Shown in pieces: positions 50,901-59,744 of a stretch of DNA of 64,000 nt (its first letter is position 1; the number at the start of each line of letters is the position of its first letter). Source of the DNA: Siphonodentalium dalli (taxonomy: Eukaryota > Mollusca > Scaphopoda > Gadilida > Siphonodentaliidae). Under the pieces are notes generated by a model that saw nothing but the letters and a program-made list of their open reading frames with translations, was not told the DNA's origin and ran no database searches. The stretch is taken from NCBI GenBank assembly GCA_032622095.1, contig CP136063.1, positions 184,737,956 to 184,801,955 of the forward strand, read 5' to 3'. Made by a program: the position numbers and the translations under genes.

Positions 50901-53900
50901 GGAGATATAAATGTAATACACTAAATAAATGAACCTTAAGTTTGAAAAGTCCCACTAAAACGGAAGAACTATATTTCAAAACTGTGTGATTCGGTTCTCC
51001 GATTATTTTATCAACACAGATGTCAAATGCACATCACGCATGGCAAGTCAGACACAAGAGTTCTAATTTGCTCCAATTTTGACAAGTTGCTTGCGAAAAT
51101 TGTCAACAAAACTACCGTTCTGATCCTCCATTATGTCATTAAGTTTTTAATGCGGGAATTGTTCTGAAAGCACATAGAAAACTGGACTTTCGGGCGATCG
51201 GTTTTCGCTATTTTTGTTCGGAAAACCCGCGCTATATATAGAAACGGAAAGTAGAATTAGTAGAACAAACAGCGGATTATGCCGAACTTATTCGGACCAC
51301 TTCGGCTTTCGGTTAAAATGTAAACAAACAGAGAAACAAATCGATGTGTGTGGCAATCAACCGGAATATTCTATGTGTAAATTAACATTAAAGTTAGATT
51401 ATTATACACCATTATGACCATAAGATGTAAGCCTTTCCGATGCATATAGCATCATGTATTGATTTGCTAGGTAAATCCAGTAAAATACACCACAAATTCC
51501 CGCCACAGATCGTGGGCGTAAGTCGTGTCAAAGGATTGGTATACAAGCGGTCTTGGACTAAAGACCAGCATCGCCATCCCAATATCTTAGCTGGTTTTAG
51601 TACAAGAAGACTTGGACTAAATAAAACCATACAAATATGGATATCATTAGAACCGGCTCATTGACCACATTGTGATGGTTACAGTTATACCCTGTGCCAA
51701 TGCATTCTCTTATATATGCGAGTCGACCATAGGTCGCCTCGCATATATAAGAGAATGCATTGGCCTAAAAAAAATCTTTTTTTAACACTTTTTACCATTT
51801 TTTCTTACATTCTTTAACAATTTTATAATTTTTAATGTGTTAAGCCAATGCATTCTCTTATATATGCGAGGCGACCTATGGTCGACTCGCATATATAAGA
51901 GAATGCATTGGCACAGGGCCGTTCTGTTGGGTAAAGGGTTAATCAGCAAATAAAATTATCTTTGTTCATTACTCCCTGTTGGTTTTATTTACTGGCAGCT
52001 ATACACATGTGTTGCATACATTAATCCGTGGATCGGGTCGGAAAATATGTTGTCCAGAGGGGAAATTTGGTTGCTGGGAAAGGGACCTTAAAAGGGACCT
52101 GCTTCCCCTATAGCGGAAACCCTGCCTATGGTCACATAATATAGTGTGGCGTATATACTTACAGCAGAATTAATATAGATGGAGCTGGACAAAAACCAAT
52201 CATTATTGATATACATGTAATAACCCTATTTTGTGCCACCCCCACATGTACATGTATGTACCAATCAAAATCAATCTACTGATATTGAAGTTCAGACATA
52301 CAAAAAAGAAATAAAGAATAACAAACATGGAATAAGCATACGCACCTCAACCAATTCAAACTCAATGAATGCAAATCCTCTGTGCTTTTCTGAAAATGAT
52401 AGAGGTGAATTATCATCAGCTATAAGGTTCACAATTGTAACATAAATATGAAGAATTTCAGACACAATATTAAAGACACAAGCACTCTTTCAATGGTTTT
52501 GTATGGGGAGTAACTGGGAAAGTTTAAAACCTCAAGCTAAACATGTGAATTATACCCATTCAACATGTGAAGAATATGACACAATATACAAGCACTTTTT
52601 AACATTTCAACCTCAAGCTAAACCTCACATCACAACATAACTGATCGATTTATAAGTTTTTCCACAGACATTTGCCAAAATTTTAACAGACACCAGACCT
52701 TGAAGTAAATGCAGTTGAATTTTCTAGAACAAGTGTAGATAATATTGCAATCTGGAAGCACCATTTGAAGAGTACTTCAAAACAAGGGTTGCACATCAAA
52801 GATGGCTTGGTCGAGTTTTTTTGCCCATAAGAGTGTATCTGCCTGACCGAGAATCGTTAATGAAAGTGTCAATGACACTGTAGCTCAACTTGGAAAGGGA
52901 ATATTTTCTTGCGTTACAGTCAATGGAGCAATTAGGAATGCGGAAAGTTGAAATGTCTAAGTAATACTAGATTATCAACATGAAGAGATATATATAAAGT
53001 AAAATCCAAAATGGCCGCTGGCAGCTATGTTTTCCAATGAAATTCAAAAACATTTTGATAGATCCCATCAAGTAGAACAATATCAAGATCAATATGAAGT
53101 TTGGTGATGATCGGAAGTGGACTGCCAGAGGATTTAGTCATGCAAAGAATAAAATTCAAGATGGCTGCCAGCAGCCATGTTTTATGGACGAATGACCCCA
53201 AAATGACTCGTTCCCATCTACATGAAAATATTAACATTCATGACAAATTTCAACAGTTCGACCTGTAGCCCGTGCTAATGGATTGAATTTTGAAATCCAA
53301 GATGGCTGCTGGCAGCCATGTTTTTTTGCCGAATGATGTCAAAATGATTTGTTCCCATCTACATATACATGTCAATGTTAACATCCATGACAAATTTCAT
53401 GATGATCCGACCAAAGGTACGGACCTGTAGCCCGTGCCAAAGGATTTTGTGATGCAAAGAGTAAAATCAAAGATGGCTGACGGCGGCCATGTTTTATGGC
53501 TGAATGGCACCGAAATGATTCGTTCCCATCTACATGTCAATATTAACATCCATGACAAATTTCATGACGATCTGACCAAAGGTACGACCTGTAGCCCGTG
53601 CCAAAGGATTTAGTCATCCATAGAGTAAAATCCAAGATGGCTGCTGGCAGCCATGTTTTTTGCACCGAATGACCCCAAAATGACTCGTTCCCATCTACAT
53701 TTCAATATTAACATCCATGACAAATTTCATGATGATCAGACAAACAGGGCTTGTAGCCCGTGCTAATAAATTGAATTTTGAAATCCAAGATGGCTGCTGG
53801 CAGCCATGTTTTTTGCCAAATGACCCCAAAATGACTCGTTCCCATCTACATGTCAATGTCAACAGCCATGACAAATTTCATAATGATCTGACCTAAGGTA

Positions 53901-56900
53901 TGACCTGTAGACCGTGCTAAAGGAAATTGTTGACGCTTACACAAACACGCGCACCATCTCACACGCACGCACACATGGATGACGGATACCAAGCCATGGC
54001 AATAGCTCAAACTTTAAAAAGTAAAGTTGAGCTAACTAGGATATGATATAAAATATAAATTAAAACAAATCCAAGATGGCGACCAACTTGGCACCAAGGT
54101 CATGTGACCCCTATGATGACCCCTATGACCTTGAATGGGTTTATACGGCAGCTGGTGATGGGTCATTGCTAAACAAAATACAATGTACATTAATTATTAC
54201 CCGATAGTCATTGCATTACCCGTATTACATAAAATACTTGTATTTACATCTAGAATGCTTGGCATTGGGGGTAGGGTGGCAAATAAAGGCACGGTGGCCT
54301 TCATTATAAGTTACAATTTAATAATAACAGTTACTAAATTATGAAAATTTCCTCAAGAGTATACTACTAGTAGAGTATAATGATAGTATGAATGTGATAT
54401 TATCCACAAAACGCACTTTGAGTGAGCTGAACGTTTGTTTATATATAGCACATAAAAAGTGAGCGATAAGCAAAACACTCAACACCGTGGCGATTTTTTT
54501 TAGCAGAGTCATTCATGGTGACCCATTCAACACCTAAATCTTGAGAGGTGAAGGAGTTAGCATGTGCTATACTGGTATGTTATAAACAAATTGGTAGCAT
54601 TTTAACCAAATGCCACTTAGTGGGGTCTCCTGGCGTTGAGTGTTTTGCTTATCGTATACTCTCTACATACTGTTTGTTTACTTAACACATAGTACAAACC
54701 TGACAATAACATGCAATTTACGCATTATTTATGATTGGATAAAGAGAAAAAAAATTCTATAATATAGTATTCTTTCTGTTTTATATGGCAGTTTTTATGG
54801 ATGTGAGTATTTTAAAAGCAATACCTCGTTTACCGTATCTTTAAAGATACATGTACTCTGTCCGACTTAACACCCTTAAATTAATATTTCTACCGCTTCG
54901 GGGGTGAAAAATATCTTATTTCAGTCGACGAACCCACCATTCAAAGCGCAGATATTAGATTACGATTTTTAAATTCTATTTATTTTCTACACCTCAAATT
55001 GTTAACAGTCTAGCAAAACTTCCATGAGATATATATATATGTACATGCACGGACGCCATAAATAGAGTGAGGAGGTTGCATTTAGGGCCGATTCCAACGA
55101 AAGTTATCGCCAAAAACCAAATTGACAGTATCTTGTGAGAGTTTGCATGTGGCTACATAGATATACACGTCTGCAAATAGTGTGTCTGTCATTTGCAGAA
55201 TGAGGTTCCCAGAGGGTGAATTTAGCGATGATATCCCGCAAGGCAGGCTAGCATCACCATATTAACCCTCTGGGGACCTCATTCTACTTATGCCTCATTT
55301 TCTGGAAGTATCTATAGTCTCAAATTAACTTTGCTTTTGGTTACTTTTTCCCTTCTGTGAAGTTTCTATATCTCCTAATTTGCAGAAGATAAAATTGAGG
55401 TGACTAATGGGTGGACATCACCAACTTCAACTTGGGTACTTCAATCTGATGCTAGGTCTCCCATAGCAGTTGAGGCCTAAGCAGAATGAGGTTCCCAGAG
55501 GGAACCTCATTCTGAATATGATAGACACACTATTTGCAGACTTGCATAATAGGTATACTTATTCCTGATTCTGTAATCATGTTTAAGCATGAACATAGAC
55601 AAGTTATAATGCTGTTCACACCTGAAAGAACATGTTTGTTTACATTTGTGATGACACATGCTGGGAAATCCTGGTCGAACCAGGCATCATCATATATGGA
55701 ATTCCAGGTGCAGAACATAAATAGATTTCAAAAATCAAAATCTGATAGCTCTGAGCTCCTAAACTCATATCAAATTTGTTTCACCCCTGAAAATAGTAAT
55801 TTGAGAGTATAAAATCGAACACCCTTTTCAGGGCATTTTAATATTCAACAAGATATAATATCTGATTGTTAGAACTAACCACTGTTTGCATTTTCAATGA
55901 AATATATGTACCGGTACTAGTAGGAGCTCTTATCTACAGGCAGGGCATCAAATTTGTATGAGAATCATAATTGATTTTCGCAAAATGAAGCAAGATAATC
56001 ATTTTTGATTTTGACAGATGTGGTATGCTTCACATGATTTACGTACATGTAGATATATGGAAGTTTTTACTCCGATAAGAATCAATCACGATTCTAGCAA
56101 TTCTTGATGGAATTAACCCTTCCATGACTGGACCTTCCTGAAATTTTGTGAATACACTCTGCCAGTGCATTCTGTTATATATACCAGCCTCCCATAGGGT
56201 GCCTCGTAAAGGCTCGTATATAATAAACGAGAATGCATGGGCCTAACACTATTTACCGTGACCTTGAAGAGACAGTGCATTGTCTCCCATAGGGAGCCTT
56301 GCATATACAAGAGAATGCACTGGTATAGCATTTTTAATTATGCACCAGTGCAGCTCCCATCATGAAATGGTTAATCCCTGCTATTGACATGAATCACAAA
56401 CCTGTTTCATAATCCAATGGAATGTTTATATCAACAACTTCTCCAAATGGAACAAAAGCTGCTTGAAGCACTTTCTCATCCACTTCCTCAGCGATGCCTC
56501 CTGAAAATTGATTTTGAATATAAACAAGCCATATCATTAAAACAGTGTCTGTCATTTGCAGAATGAGGTCCCCAGAGGATGAATTTAGTGAAGCTATCCT
56601 GCATGATGGGCTAGCATCACCAAATTCAGCCTCTGGGAACGTCATTCTGCTTTATGACAGACACACTATTTGCAAGCTTGAATGTCCTTCACTAATCTCC
56701 ACTGCATTGGACCAAAGAGTATCTTAATATTAATAATTACATGTATATTATCAACTTGATTCTGTGTAACTATCTCAACAGATTGACTAACTTGGTGTAA
56801 CATTCCCTAACATTATGAAGAATACTGTCAATGATATAGAAAACATCGATATTAAACATACATTTACAGTACATGTAATTCCATTTTATTATATGCTTTT

Positions 56901-58658
56901 ATTATTACAATGATACCGGGTATGCATGTACATGTAGCTCTGAACGACAAGAATAAAAACGGTGTATCAATCGCTTGTCCCAGGAGGAAAATACCATTTT
57001 GTTATTTGCTTTTCGTATTTACCTTCATACTAGTATACCGGTAGCGTTACTACCGGTGAACCAAGGTCAACAATCTAACTAAAAGAATATGCCATAAAAC
57101 CACTAGACTATTTCAGAGTGCAAGAAATTGTATAAAAATGCTACTAATGTTATTTAAAGTGGGTCTGATAACGCATCTTTATTCTCTGTGTTGTTATTTA
57201 TATTAATCTTGCATACCGTTACAGAAAAATTCATATGAAATCAAGCATTCAAATTTCAAAACAAGTCAATGTTTCCGGGCCAGTTGTCCGTGTTTGAAAA
57301 CTTCAATAATTTGTTTTTGGTGTTTGGCCTTGTTAACCCTCTGCGCTTGAACAACCAAGACTTGCCCAACAAATAGCTCAGTTGGTTAGTGGGCCGACCT
57401 CTGAGCTACACCTTCGAAGCGGTCGATGGTTCGAATCCGACATATGGTGTCGGTCGGACTTTGTGTTGCCATCTGCATTCCCAGTAATAGTACCATGGGC
57501 ACCACAAATCAATGATCGATGCCACGACCAGTCTGCACCTGAGAACTATACCAAGTTCAAGTTGAACATACGTAATACAAACTTACAAAGTTTATTTTGA
57601 ACTAAACTTAGTAAACTATATCATAAGCAAAAATAACAGAGCAGACAAATTTAAAAAAAAAAAGTTCTGGGGGAATTACACCAGGCACACTGTGACTGTC
57701 AGGTCGGAGCTGATGCTAATGGCTGTCCCGGGCGTGTGCAATAATGTGCCCACGTTAAAGATCCCTACCATGGAAACAAACTCCATGCAGGGTTTACCTC
57801 CCTTGATGACTCGGTAAGACCGCTGCTACCGGCGACATTTTACCAACATTTGGTGGACTTACGCGACATTAAGATATGTACTAACTTCTAAGCAACAGAG
57901 CAACATGCTGCCCTAATTAAGCAGACACAATATCGCGAAAACATTGTGTAATTTCGTACCTTAAGTTTGGAAGTCCCACTAAAACCGAAGAACTATATTG
58001 CGAAACGGTGTGAATTGGTTCTCCGATTATTTTATCAACACAAAAGTCTAAGCGCATGTGTATGACATTGTCATAACTCGCACGGCATGTCAAATACAAG
58101 AGTTCTAATTTGTTTTAATTTTTACTAGTAGCTTGCGAAAATCATCAACAAAACTAGCGCTCTTTATTTTCCATTCTGTCATTATGAATTTATGTTTTAG
58201 TGAGGGAATTGTTCTCAAAGCACATGATAATGATCCCTATCAATATCATGATAGAGAATTTGACTTTGAACTTACTAGTAATTGAAGCGATCAGGTTTCA
58301 CCATTTTTGCTGGAAAACCCCATGCTAAATATAGAAACACAGACTACTACCCATCTGCTAACTGAGTCAGAAAGGAGGTATCATGACTGGTGAGCACTGG
58401 TAGAGATTGCCGTGGAAGAACGCGAATTTCAATAAACCGGTGCGTGTTGTTTTGTTGTTTACGTCGATAATAGGAAATGTAAAGTTTGGAAATCAATTAC
58501 TTGAAAATTAACAATTAGTTTTTGCTTCAGAATAATTATCATACGTGTCAATGGATTAATGCCTCCCGAAAAAACTAGGATTATATCAAATGTTACAACA
58601 AAACATTTAAAAAATACGCACCGACGTAAACAATTCGTTTATTCGTGCTGGCGGCCAT
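32825..58658 (-). CDS. PPIE: PPIE (cyclophilin E / Cyp33), 10 coding exons, 3' end not found
   Basis: Family knowledge: PPIE is a nuclear, spliceosome-associated protein. Its RRM binds RNA (and the MLL PHD3 finger in vertebrates), and its cyclophilin domain isomerises Xaa-Pro bonds. Seen here: ten minus-strand exons (58622-58658, 56402-56500, 52346-52389, 45352-45378, 44511-44592, 43433-43533, 41663-41789, 38483-38562, 36582-36687, 32825-32900) join in frame across GT-AG introns into 259 codons plus 2 nt. Order: RRM about residues 8-86, with RNP2 RIVYVGG and RNP1 [10 protein letters not shown]; acidic linker about 95-140; cyclophilin domain from about 144, with [23 protein letters not shown] and NGSQFF. 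The catalytic Arg, Phe and Gln positions are present. The last exon breaks off inside the codon of the active-site Trp. Human PPIE is 301 residues, so about 40 are missing, including the final catalytic His. Introns range from 0.76 to 7 kb and are full of transposable elements. Confidence 0.95.
32940..33374. mobile_element. 440-bp MITE, copy 2, in PPIE intron 9
   Basis: Same inverted ends and inner arms as the copy at 3245. It begins 40 bp upstream of exon 10's acceptor and is flanked by a direct repeat of about 45 bp that includes the splice acceptor (32899-32940 and 33381-33422). Confidence 0.85.
33852..33973. mobile_element. 122-bp palindromic derivative of the 9-bp-duplication family
   Basis: Two inverted ends (TAGTCGAAGACTTG... 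and ...GAAGACTTGGACTA) meet at a small TTTTTAAAAA loop. The flanks are the exact 9-bp repeat ATAAACATC (33843-33851 and 33974-33982). Almost nothing but the terminal repeats remains. Confidence 0.85.
34651..35418 (+). mobile_element. Pearl-like element with 170-bp repeats and ACGG microsatellite
   Basis: Head ACTAGAGGTGTGACTGTCCC, then three to four direct repeats starting at about 34758, 34931, 35101 and 35270 (periods 173, 170, 169). A (ACGG/ACG)n tract at 35314-35372 follows. The 3' end is a hairpin of TATACCCCCC and GGGGGGTATA. This is the architecture described for bivalve pearl elements. It lies in PPIE intron 9. Confidence 0.8.
36170..36427 (+). mobile_element. piggyBac-type MITE with two hairpins, 258 bp
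   Basis: Starts CCCTTCCATGACAGGA and ends TCCTGTCATGAAAGAG, with TTAA on both sides (36166-36169 and 36428-36431), the piggyBac target signature. Two internal hairpins carry CATTCTCTTATATATG and its complement. It lies in PPIE intron 9, 150 bp from exon 9. Confidence 0.85.
36582..36687 (-). CDS. PPIE: PPIE exon 9 (MCQGGDFT segment)
   Basis: 106 bp. The acceptor is weak (ccttaacattgtgaag) and the donor is gtattgg. Encodes [20 protein letters not shown], then [15 protein letters not shown]: the active-site loop with the conserved Met and Gln. It ends in phase 1. Confidence 0.95.
37140..37510 (+). mobile_element. Relic of a second pearl-like element
   Basis: Two diverged direct repeats of about 160 bp (TTTTGAAAGCAGTCGTAATGG and CTTCTGAAAGCAGTCATGATG, 20-base cores) are each followed by a GACGGACAG- or GGACAAACAGAC-type tract. 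It ends near GTAGACCCCCC. Confidence 0.6.
38483..38562 (-). CDS. PPIE: PPIE exon 8 (catalytic Arg/Phe)
   Basis: 80 bp between ttattttcag and gtatccttt. Encodes [17 protein letters not shown] and then [10 protein letters not shown], with the active-site Arg and Phe. The head of a mobile element lies only about 10 bp upstream of the acceptor, so the polypyrimidine and branch region of this intron is element-derived. Confidence 0.95.
38572..38628 (+). mobile_element. Truncated head of an array element next to exon 8
   Basis: AATGAAAGTATCAATGACAC, then GGTGGCTCAACTCGG and part of the leader, as in the heads at 4432 and 52861. It starts 10 bp upstream of PPIE exon 8's acceptor, antisense to the gene, and is broken by the foldback MITE. 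Confidence 0.75.
38629..38786. mobile_element. Foldback MITE beside PPIE exon 8
   Basis: Arms of about 60 bp, GCAGTCAACGTCG...GCCGAATTACATACT and its near-exact complement, separated by an AT-rich loop of about 25 bp. It lies inside the truncated array-element head at 38572. Confidence 0.8.
38787..39493. other. PPIE intron 7, unassigned part
   Basis: A GC-richer stretch at 39230-39480 carries inverted GATTTGATTGGT and ACCAATCAAATGAA, perhaps a MITE with ends near 39260 and 39490. An ORF of 61 codons in it has no familiar motif. Confidence 0.35.
39494..41058 (+). mobile_element. Degenerate array element, subfamily B, interrupted by a hAT MITE
   Basis: Only the end of the leader is left (CAGTCAATTGAGC...). 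Diverged monomers follow, with the subfamily-B block GGTCACCTTGAAGAT...ATATGAAGTTTGGTGA. A short GACAGAC-type tract and a tail ending AAGTTAAGCTAA close it. A 363-bp hAT-like MITE splits it at 39907. It lies in PPIE intron 7. Confidence 0.8.
39907..40269. mobile_element. 363-bp hAT-like MITE
   Basis: Perfect 16-bp inverted ends CAGGGACCAGCCTAGG and CCTAGGCTGGTCCCTG, with an exact 8-bp duplication GCTGTTGG (39899-39906 and 40270-40277). It is inserted in the AAGATGGC block of a subfamily-B monomer. Confidence 0.9.
41663..41789 (-). CDS. PPIE: PPIE exon 7 (linker end and first cyclophilin strands)
   Basis: 127 bp between attttag and gtatgc. It has a basic patch (DAKKSKANP), then [20 protein letters not shown] and SDVVPKTA, the first strands of the cyclophilin barrel. 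KKSK could serve as a nuclear-localisation signal (inference). It ends in phase 1. Confidence 0.95.
41843..42262. mobile_element. 430-bp MITE copy in PPIE intron 6
   Basis: Left TTTAAAGATGCATAATCCGA, right AAATCGGATTGAGTACC, with inner block AATATTTGATTCGAGTCGAG. It starts 54 bp upstream of exon 7's acceptor. Confidence 0.75.
42263..43432. other. PPIE intron 6, unique part
   Basis: No exon or mobile-element boundary recognised. GGTTAC/GTTACATT text recurs around 42980-43180, perhaps a degraded tandem repeat. Confidence 0.4.
43433..43533 (-). CDS. PPIE: PPIE exon 6 (linker)
   Basis: 101 bp between ttaattttaaattaacag-type acceptor and donor gtaagaaac. Encodes [20 protein letters not shown] and then a charged tail ending EDTS. 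The VW.DD.WL start matches the human linker; the rest is variable, as expected of this region. Confidence 0.9.
43688..44199 (+). mobile_element. Short relic of subfamily-B array element
   Basis: About three diverged monomers (GGCTCCCAT..., AAGATGGCTGCTGACAGCC) and a degraded tail ending TTAAGCTAA. No head is seen. It lies in PPIE intron 5. Confidence 0.7.
44344..44412. mobile_element. 440-bp MITE fragment, copy 3
   Basis: Only one terminal arm is left (AATAGTGTGCCTGTCACTTG to GAGGGTGAATTTAG), 100 bp from PPIE exon 5's donor. Confidence 0.75.
44511..44592 (-). CDS. PPIE: PPIE exon 5 (RRM C-terminus)
   Basis: 82 bp between tattgcag and gtatgtg. Encodes [20 protein letters not shown], then KEGASRA, which is the last RRM strand and the start of the linker. 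It ends in phase 1. Confidence 0.95.
45352..45378 (-). CDS. PPIE: PPIE exon 4, 27-bp microexon
   Basis: Exactly nine codons, DAAAAVDNM, between acceptor tttctag and donor gtacgttg. Human PPIE has EDAAAAIDNMNESELFG at the same point, so this microexon is needed to keep the RRM helix. Both ends are phase 0, so skipping it would delete nine residues without a frameshift. No ORF scan would find it. Confidence 0.9.
46272..47910 (+). mobile_element. Complete array element 1 inserted in a monomer
   Basis: Head TGAAAGTGTTAATGACAC, about nine subfamily-A monomers, an ACACAC/ACGG tract, and a tail ending GTTGAGCTAA. The flanks join to one intact monomer when it is removed. No target duplication longer than the AA/AAT microhomology is visible, as expected for Helitron-type insertion. 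Confidence 0.8.
48375..49604 (+). mobile_element. Complete array element 2 inserted at the same monomer position
   Basis: Head TGAAAGTGTCAATGACAC, about seven subfamily-B monomers, and a tail ending TTTAAGTTGAGCTAA. The host monomer resumes with TAAATGCAGGGTGTGC, as after element 1. Confidence 0.8.
50380..51938. mobile_element. 1.56-kb piggyBac-like element, middle of the nest
   Basis: Ends CCCTTTACTTTACCCAACAA and, inverted, CCCTTTACCCAACAGAACGG, with TTAA at 50376-50379 and 51939-51942. The right part (51690-51915) holds two near-perfect hairpins with arms CCAATGCATTCTCTTATATA. Another TIR element is inserted inside it. Confidence 0.85.
50457..51619. mobile_element. 1.16-kb TIR element with 9-bp duplication, innermost of the nest
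   Basis: Perfect inverted ends of about 55 bp starting TAGTCCAAGTCTTCTTGTAC, flanked by the exact 9-bp repeat AATAAACC-type AATAAAACC (50448-50456 and 51620-51628). No coding ORF. Same family as 33852. The 9-bp duplication suggests a MULE-like mover. Confidence 0.85.
52346..52389 (-). CDS. PPIE: PPIE exon 3 (RNP1)
   Basis: 44 bp between tatcattttcag and gtgcgtatg. It completes the split Glu and encodes [14 protein letters not shown], the RNP1 strand of the RRM, whose aromatic residues stack on RNA. It ends in phase 0. Confidence 0.95.
52861..54035 (+). mobile_element. Complete array element, subfamily A
   Basis: Head TGAAAGTGTCAATGACAC at 52861, a leader of about 110 bp, six to seven monomers, a tract of ACACGC/ACACAT at about 53939-53980, and the tail hairpin ending GTTGAGCTAA. 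It lies in PPIE intron 2 and is a good reference copy for the family's limits. Confidence 0.85.
54455..54665. mobile_element. Foldback element of about 210 bp
   Basis: Inverted arms CGATAAGCAAAACACTCAAC (54464-54483) and GTTGAGTGTTTTGCTTATCG (54635-54654). The exact limits and target duplication are not clear. Confidence 0.65.
54838..55100. mobile_element. 430-bp MITE fragment in PPIE intron 2
   Basis: Left end CTTTAAAGATACATGTACTC and the inner block (GGGGGTGAAAAATATCTTAT) are present. The right end is not found. Confidence 0.6.
55171..55540. mobile_element. 440-bp MITE, copy 4, right arm shortened
   Basis: Ends CTGCAAATAGTGTGTCTGTC and GACACACTATTTGCAG. About 70 bp of the right arm are lost, leaving the palindrome AGGTTCCCAGAGGGAACCT at about 55489. 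Confidence 0.8.
56117..56370 (+). mobile_element. piggyBac-type MITE with two hairpins, 254 bp
   Basis: Starts CCCTTCCATGACTGG and ends CCCATCATGAAATGG, flanked by TTAA (56113-56116 and 56371-56374). Same paired-hairpin core as the copy at 36170. Its right edge lies 31 bp from PPIE exon 2's donor. Confidence 0.85.
56402..56500 (-). CDS. PPIE: PPIE exon 2 (RRM N-terminal half)
   Basis: 99 bp between acceptor aattttcag and donor gtttgtg. It encodes about residues 13-46: [16 protein letters not shown], then [17 protein letters not shown]. This matches human PPIE closely. It enters and leaves in phase 1. A 136-bp MITE begins about 40 bp upstream of its acceptor. Confidence 0.95.
56541..56676. 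mobile_element. 136-bp derivative of the 440-bp MITE, copy 5
   Basis: Both terminal arms are kept and the whole middle is gone. It lies 40 bp upstream of PPIE exon 2's acceptor. Confidence 0.8.
57366..57600 (+). mobile_element. tRNA-derived SINE-like repeat
   Basis: A-box-like TAGCTCAGTTGG (57374-57385) and B box GGTTCGAATCC (57428-57438). The spacing is about 10 bp longer than in a normal tRNA, and no acceptor stem forms, so it is not a working tRNA gene. A body of about 160 bp follows. A separate repeat-like stretch (CACGTTAAAGATCCC near 57751) follows an A-run at about 57652. Confidence 0.65.
58622..58658 (-). CDS. PPIE: PPIE exon 1, coding part
   Basis: Encodes [13 protein letters not shown], with the last Gly split by a phase-1 donor (G|gtgcgt). 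The start is the only ATG that gives a PPIE-like N-terminus, and its context is AAAATGGCC. RIVYVG begins RNP2 of the RRM. The start codon overlaps a YY1-like motif (AAAATGGCCGCC). Confidence 0.9.
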
Positions 58659-59180
58659 TTTGTCGGAAAAACAAGTGCGAGTAATCGGAATGCAGTTCAG
58701 CCCAATAACTTAACCATCACTTTAACACGAACGTGGTCTGTGAAAGAAATCCGCTGCAATGATGATTAATTCAGCCCATTCTAATTTACATCAGAAATTA
58801 AAGCGACATGTAATGTTAAAAATAAAGCTGCTAATTGTATTTATCAAATTTGTTTATATTAAATAGGTTGCTTTTATGATTTCTTAAAAGCGGTAATGTT
58901 CTGGAAAAATGAGAACGCAATCCATCTTTCTGAAGTTCGAACATGTGCACGACTCCCGAGGCTTTGCGTATCGGGGCTTTCCATTAGTCAGTTATTTTAG
59001 TTCATCATTTCCAATCCAATCAGAATCGGCTATACGTCATAGCTCCTCTTTACAACAAAGACGTTGATTGGTCGTTTTTGTTGATAGTAGTTACGTTTGA
59101 CTTCCGTCCTAATTACAGGTAATAATTCATTCGAATTTTGAGCGACAAAGCGCGCGAATCATTTCTTTCCCACCCGCCCA
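58659..59180 (-). promoter_or_regulatory. Probable PPIE promoter and 5' UTR
   Basis: Unique sequence directly upstream of the PPIE start, richer in CpG than its surroundings. Inverted CCAAT-type motifs occur near 59011-59020 and 59067-59074. No TATA box is seen at a useful distance. A YY1-like motif overlaps the start codon. The transcription start cannot be placed from sequence. Confidence 0.4.
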
Positions 59181-59744
59181 TAGCTTCCCCAAATTTTTAC
59201 ATTTGGATGAGAACTGGCAGATTTAGCCAAAAATATGTTTAAAATATAATAATTGGATATATGTATGATCTACTTCAGCCCATATATATATTGTAATTGT
59301 TGACTCAGATCTGATTTGATTAATTTACAATATTGTTTATCGTGAAATTTGTAGGAAACTATGATTCGTTTGAATACAGATGAATTTGATTTGGAAAATC
59401 ATTATCATGATGAATTACATTGTCACGTCATTGATTTATATTGAATATGAAATTAGTTCAAATTACGATTGACTGTATTTATCAAATTAATATAATTGGG
59501 GAGCGTAGCTCCTCAATTTACTTTTGGCAAAATAAATATAAACCCCAAAAGTTCTTACGTTCTCTTTCCGTGAAGATTTTATCCTGATATGATAATAATG
59601 AAGAGCATTGTGTGGAAATTAAGCTGAAAACTGTGAATAAATTTATGTCACTTCAATACACACCTGATAAGAATAAATAAATACAGGGTAATTAAGTGTC
59701 CATCGAGAGATGGCACTTTGAGTTTTTTGCCTGAAAGAGTGGAT
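59181..59744. other. Upstream of PPIE, nothing recognised
   Basis: AT-rich. A small palindrome GGAGCGTAGCTCC lies near 59500. No exon is seen. Confidence 0.4.

Larger units (their letters stand above)
49919..52124. mobile_element. 2.2-kb hAT-like element, outermost of a three-deep nest
   Basis: Ends CAGGGTTTCCGCTA and TAGCGGAAACCCTG, flanked by CCTATGG (49912-49918 and 52125-52131; 7 of an expected 8 bp). It contains the piggyBac-like element at 50380. No transposase ORF is seen. It lies in PPIE intron 3. Confidence 0.75.

Noticed and set aside
50457-51619. Coding transposon
   Set aside because: No ORF above about 110 codons and none with transposase motifs; treated as non-autonomous.
57374-57445. 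tRNA gene
   Set aside because: A and B boxes exist, but the spacing is too long and the acceptor stem does not pair; a SINE head fits better.
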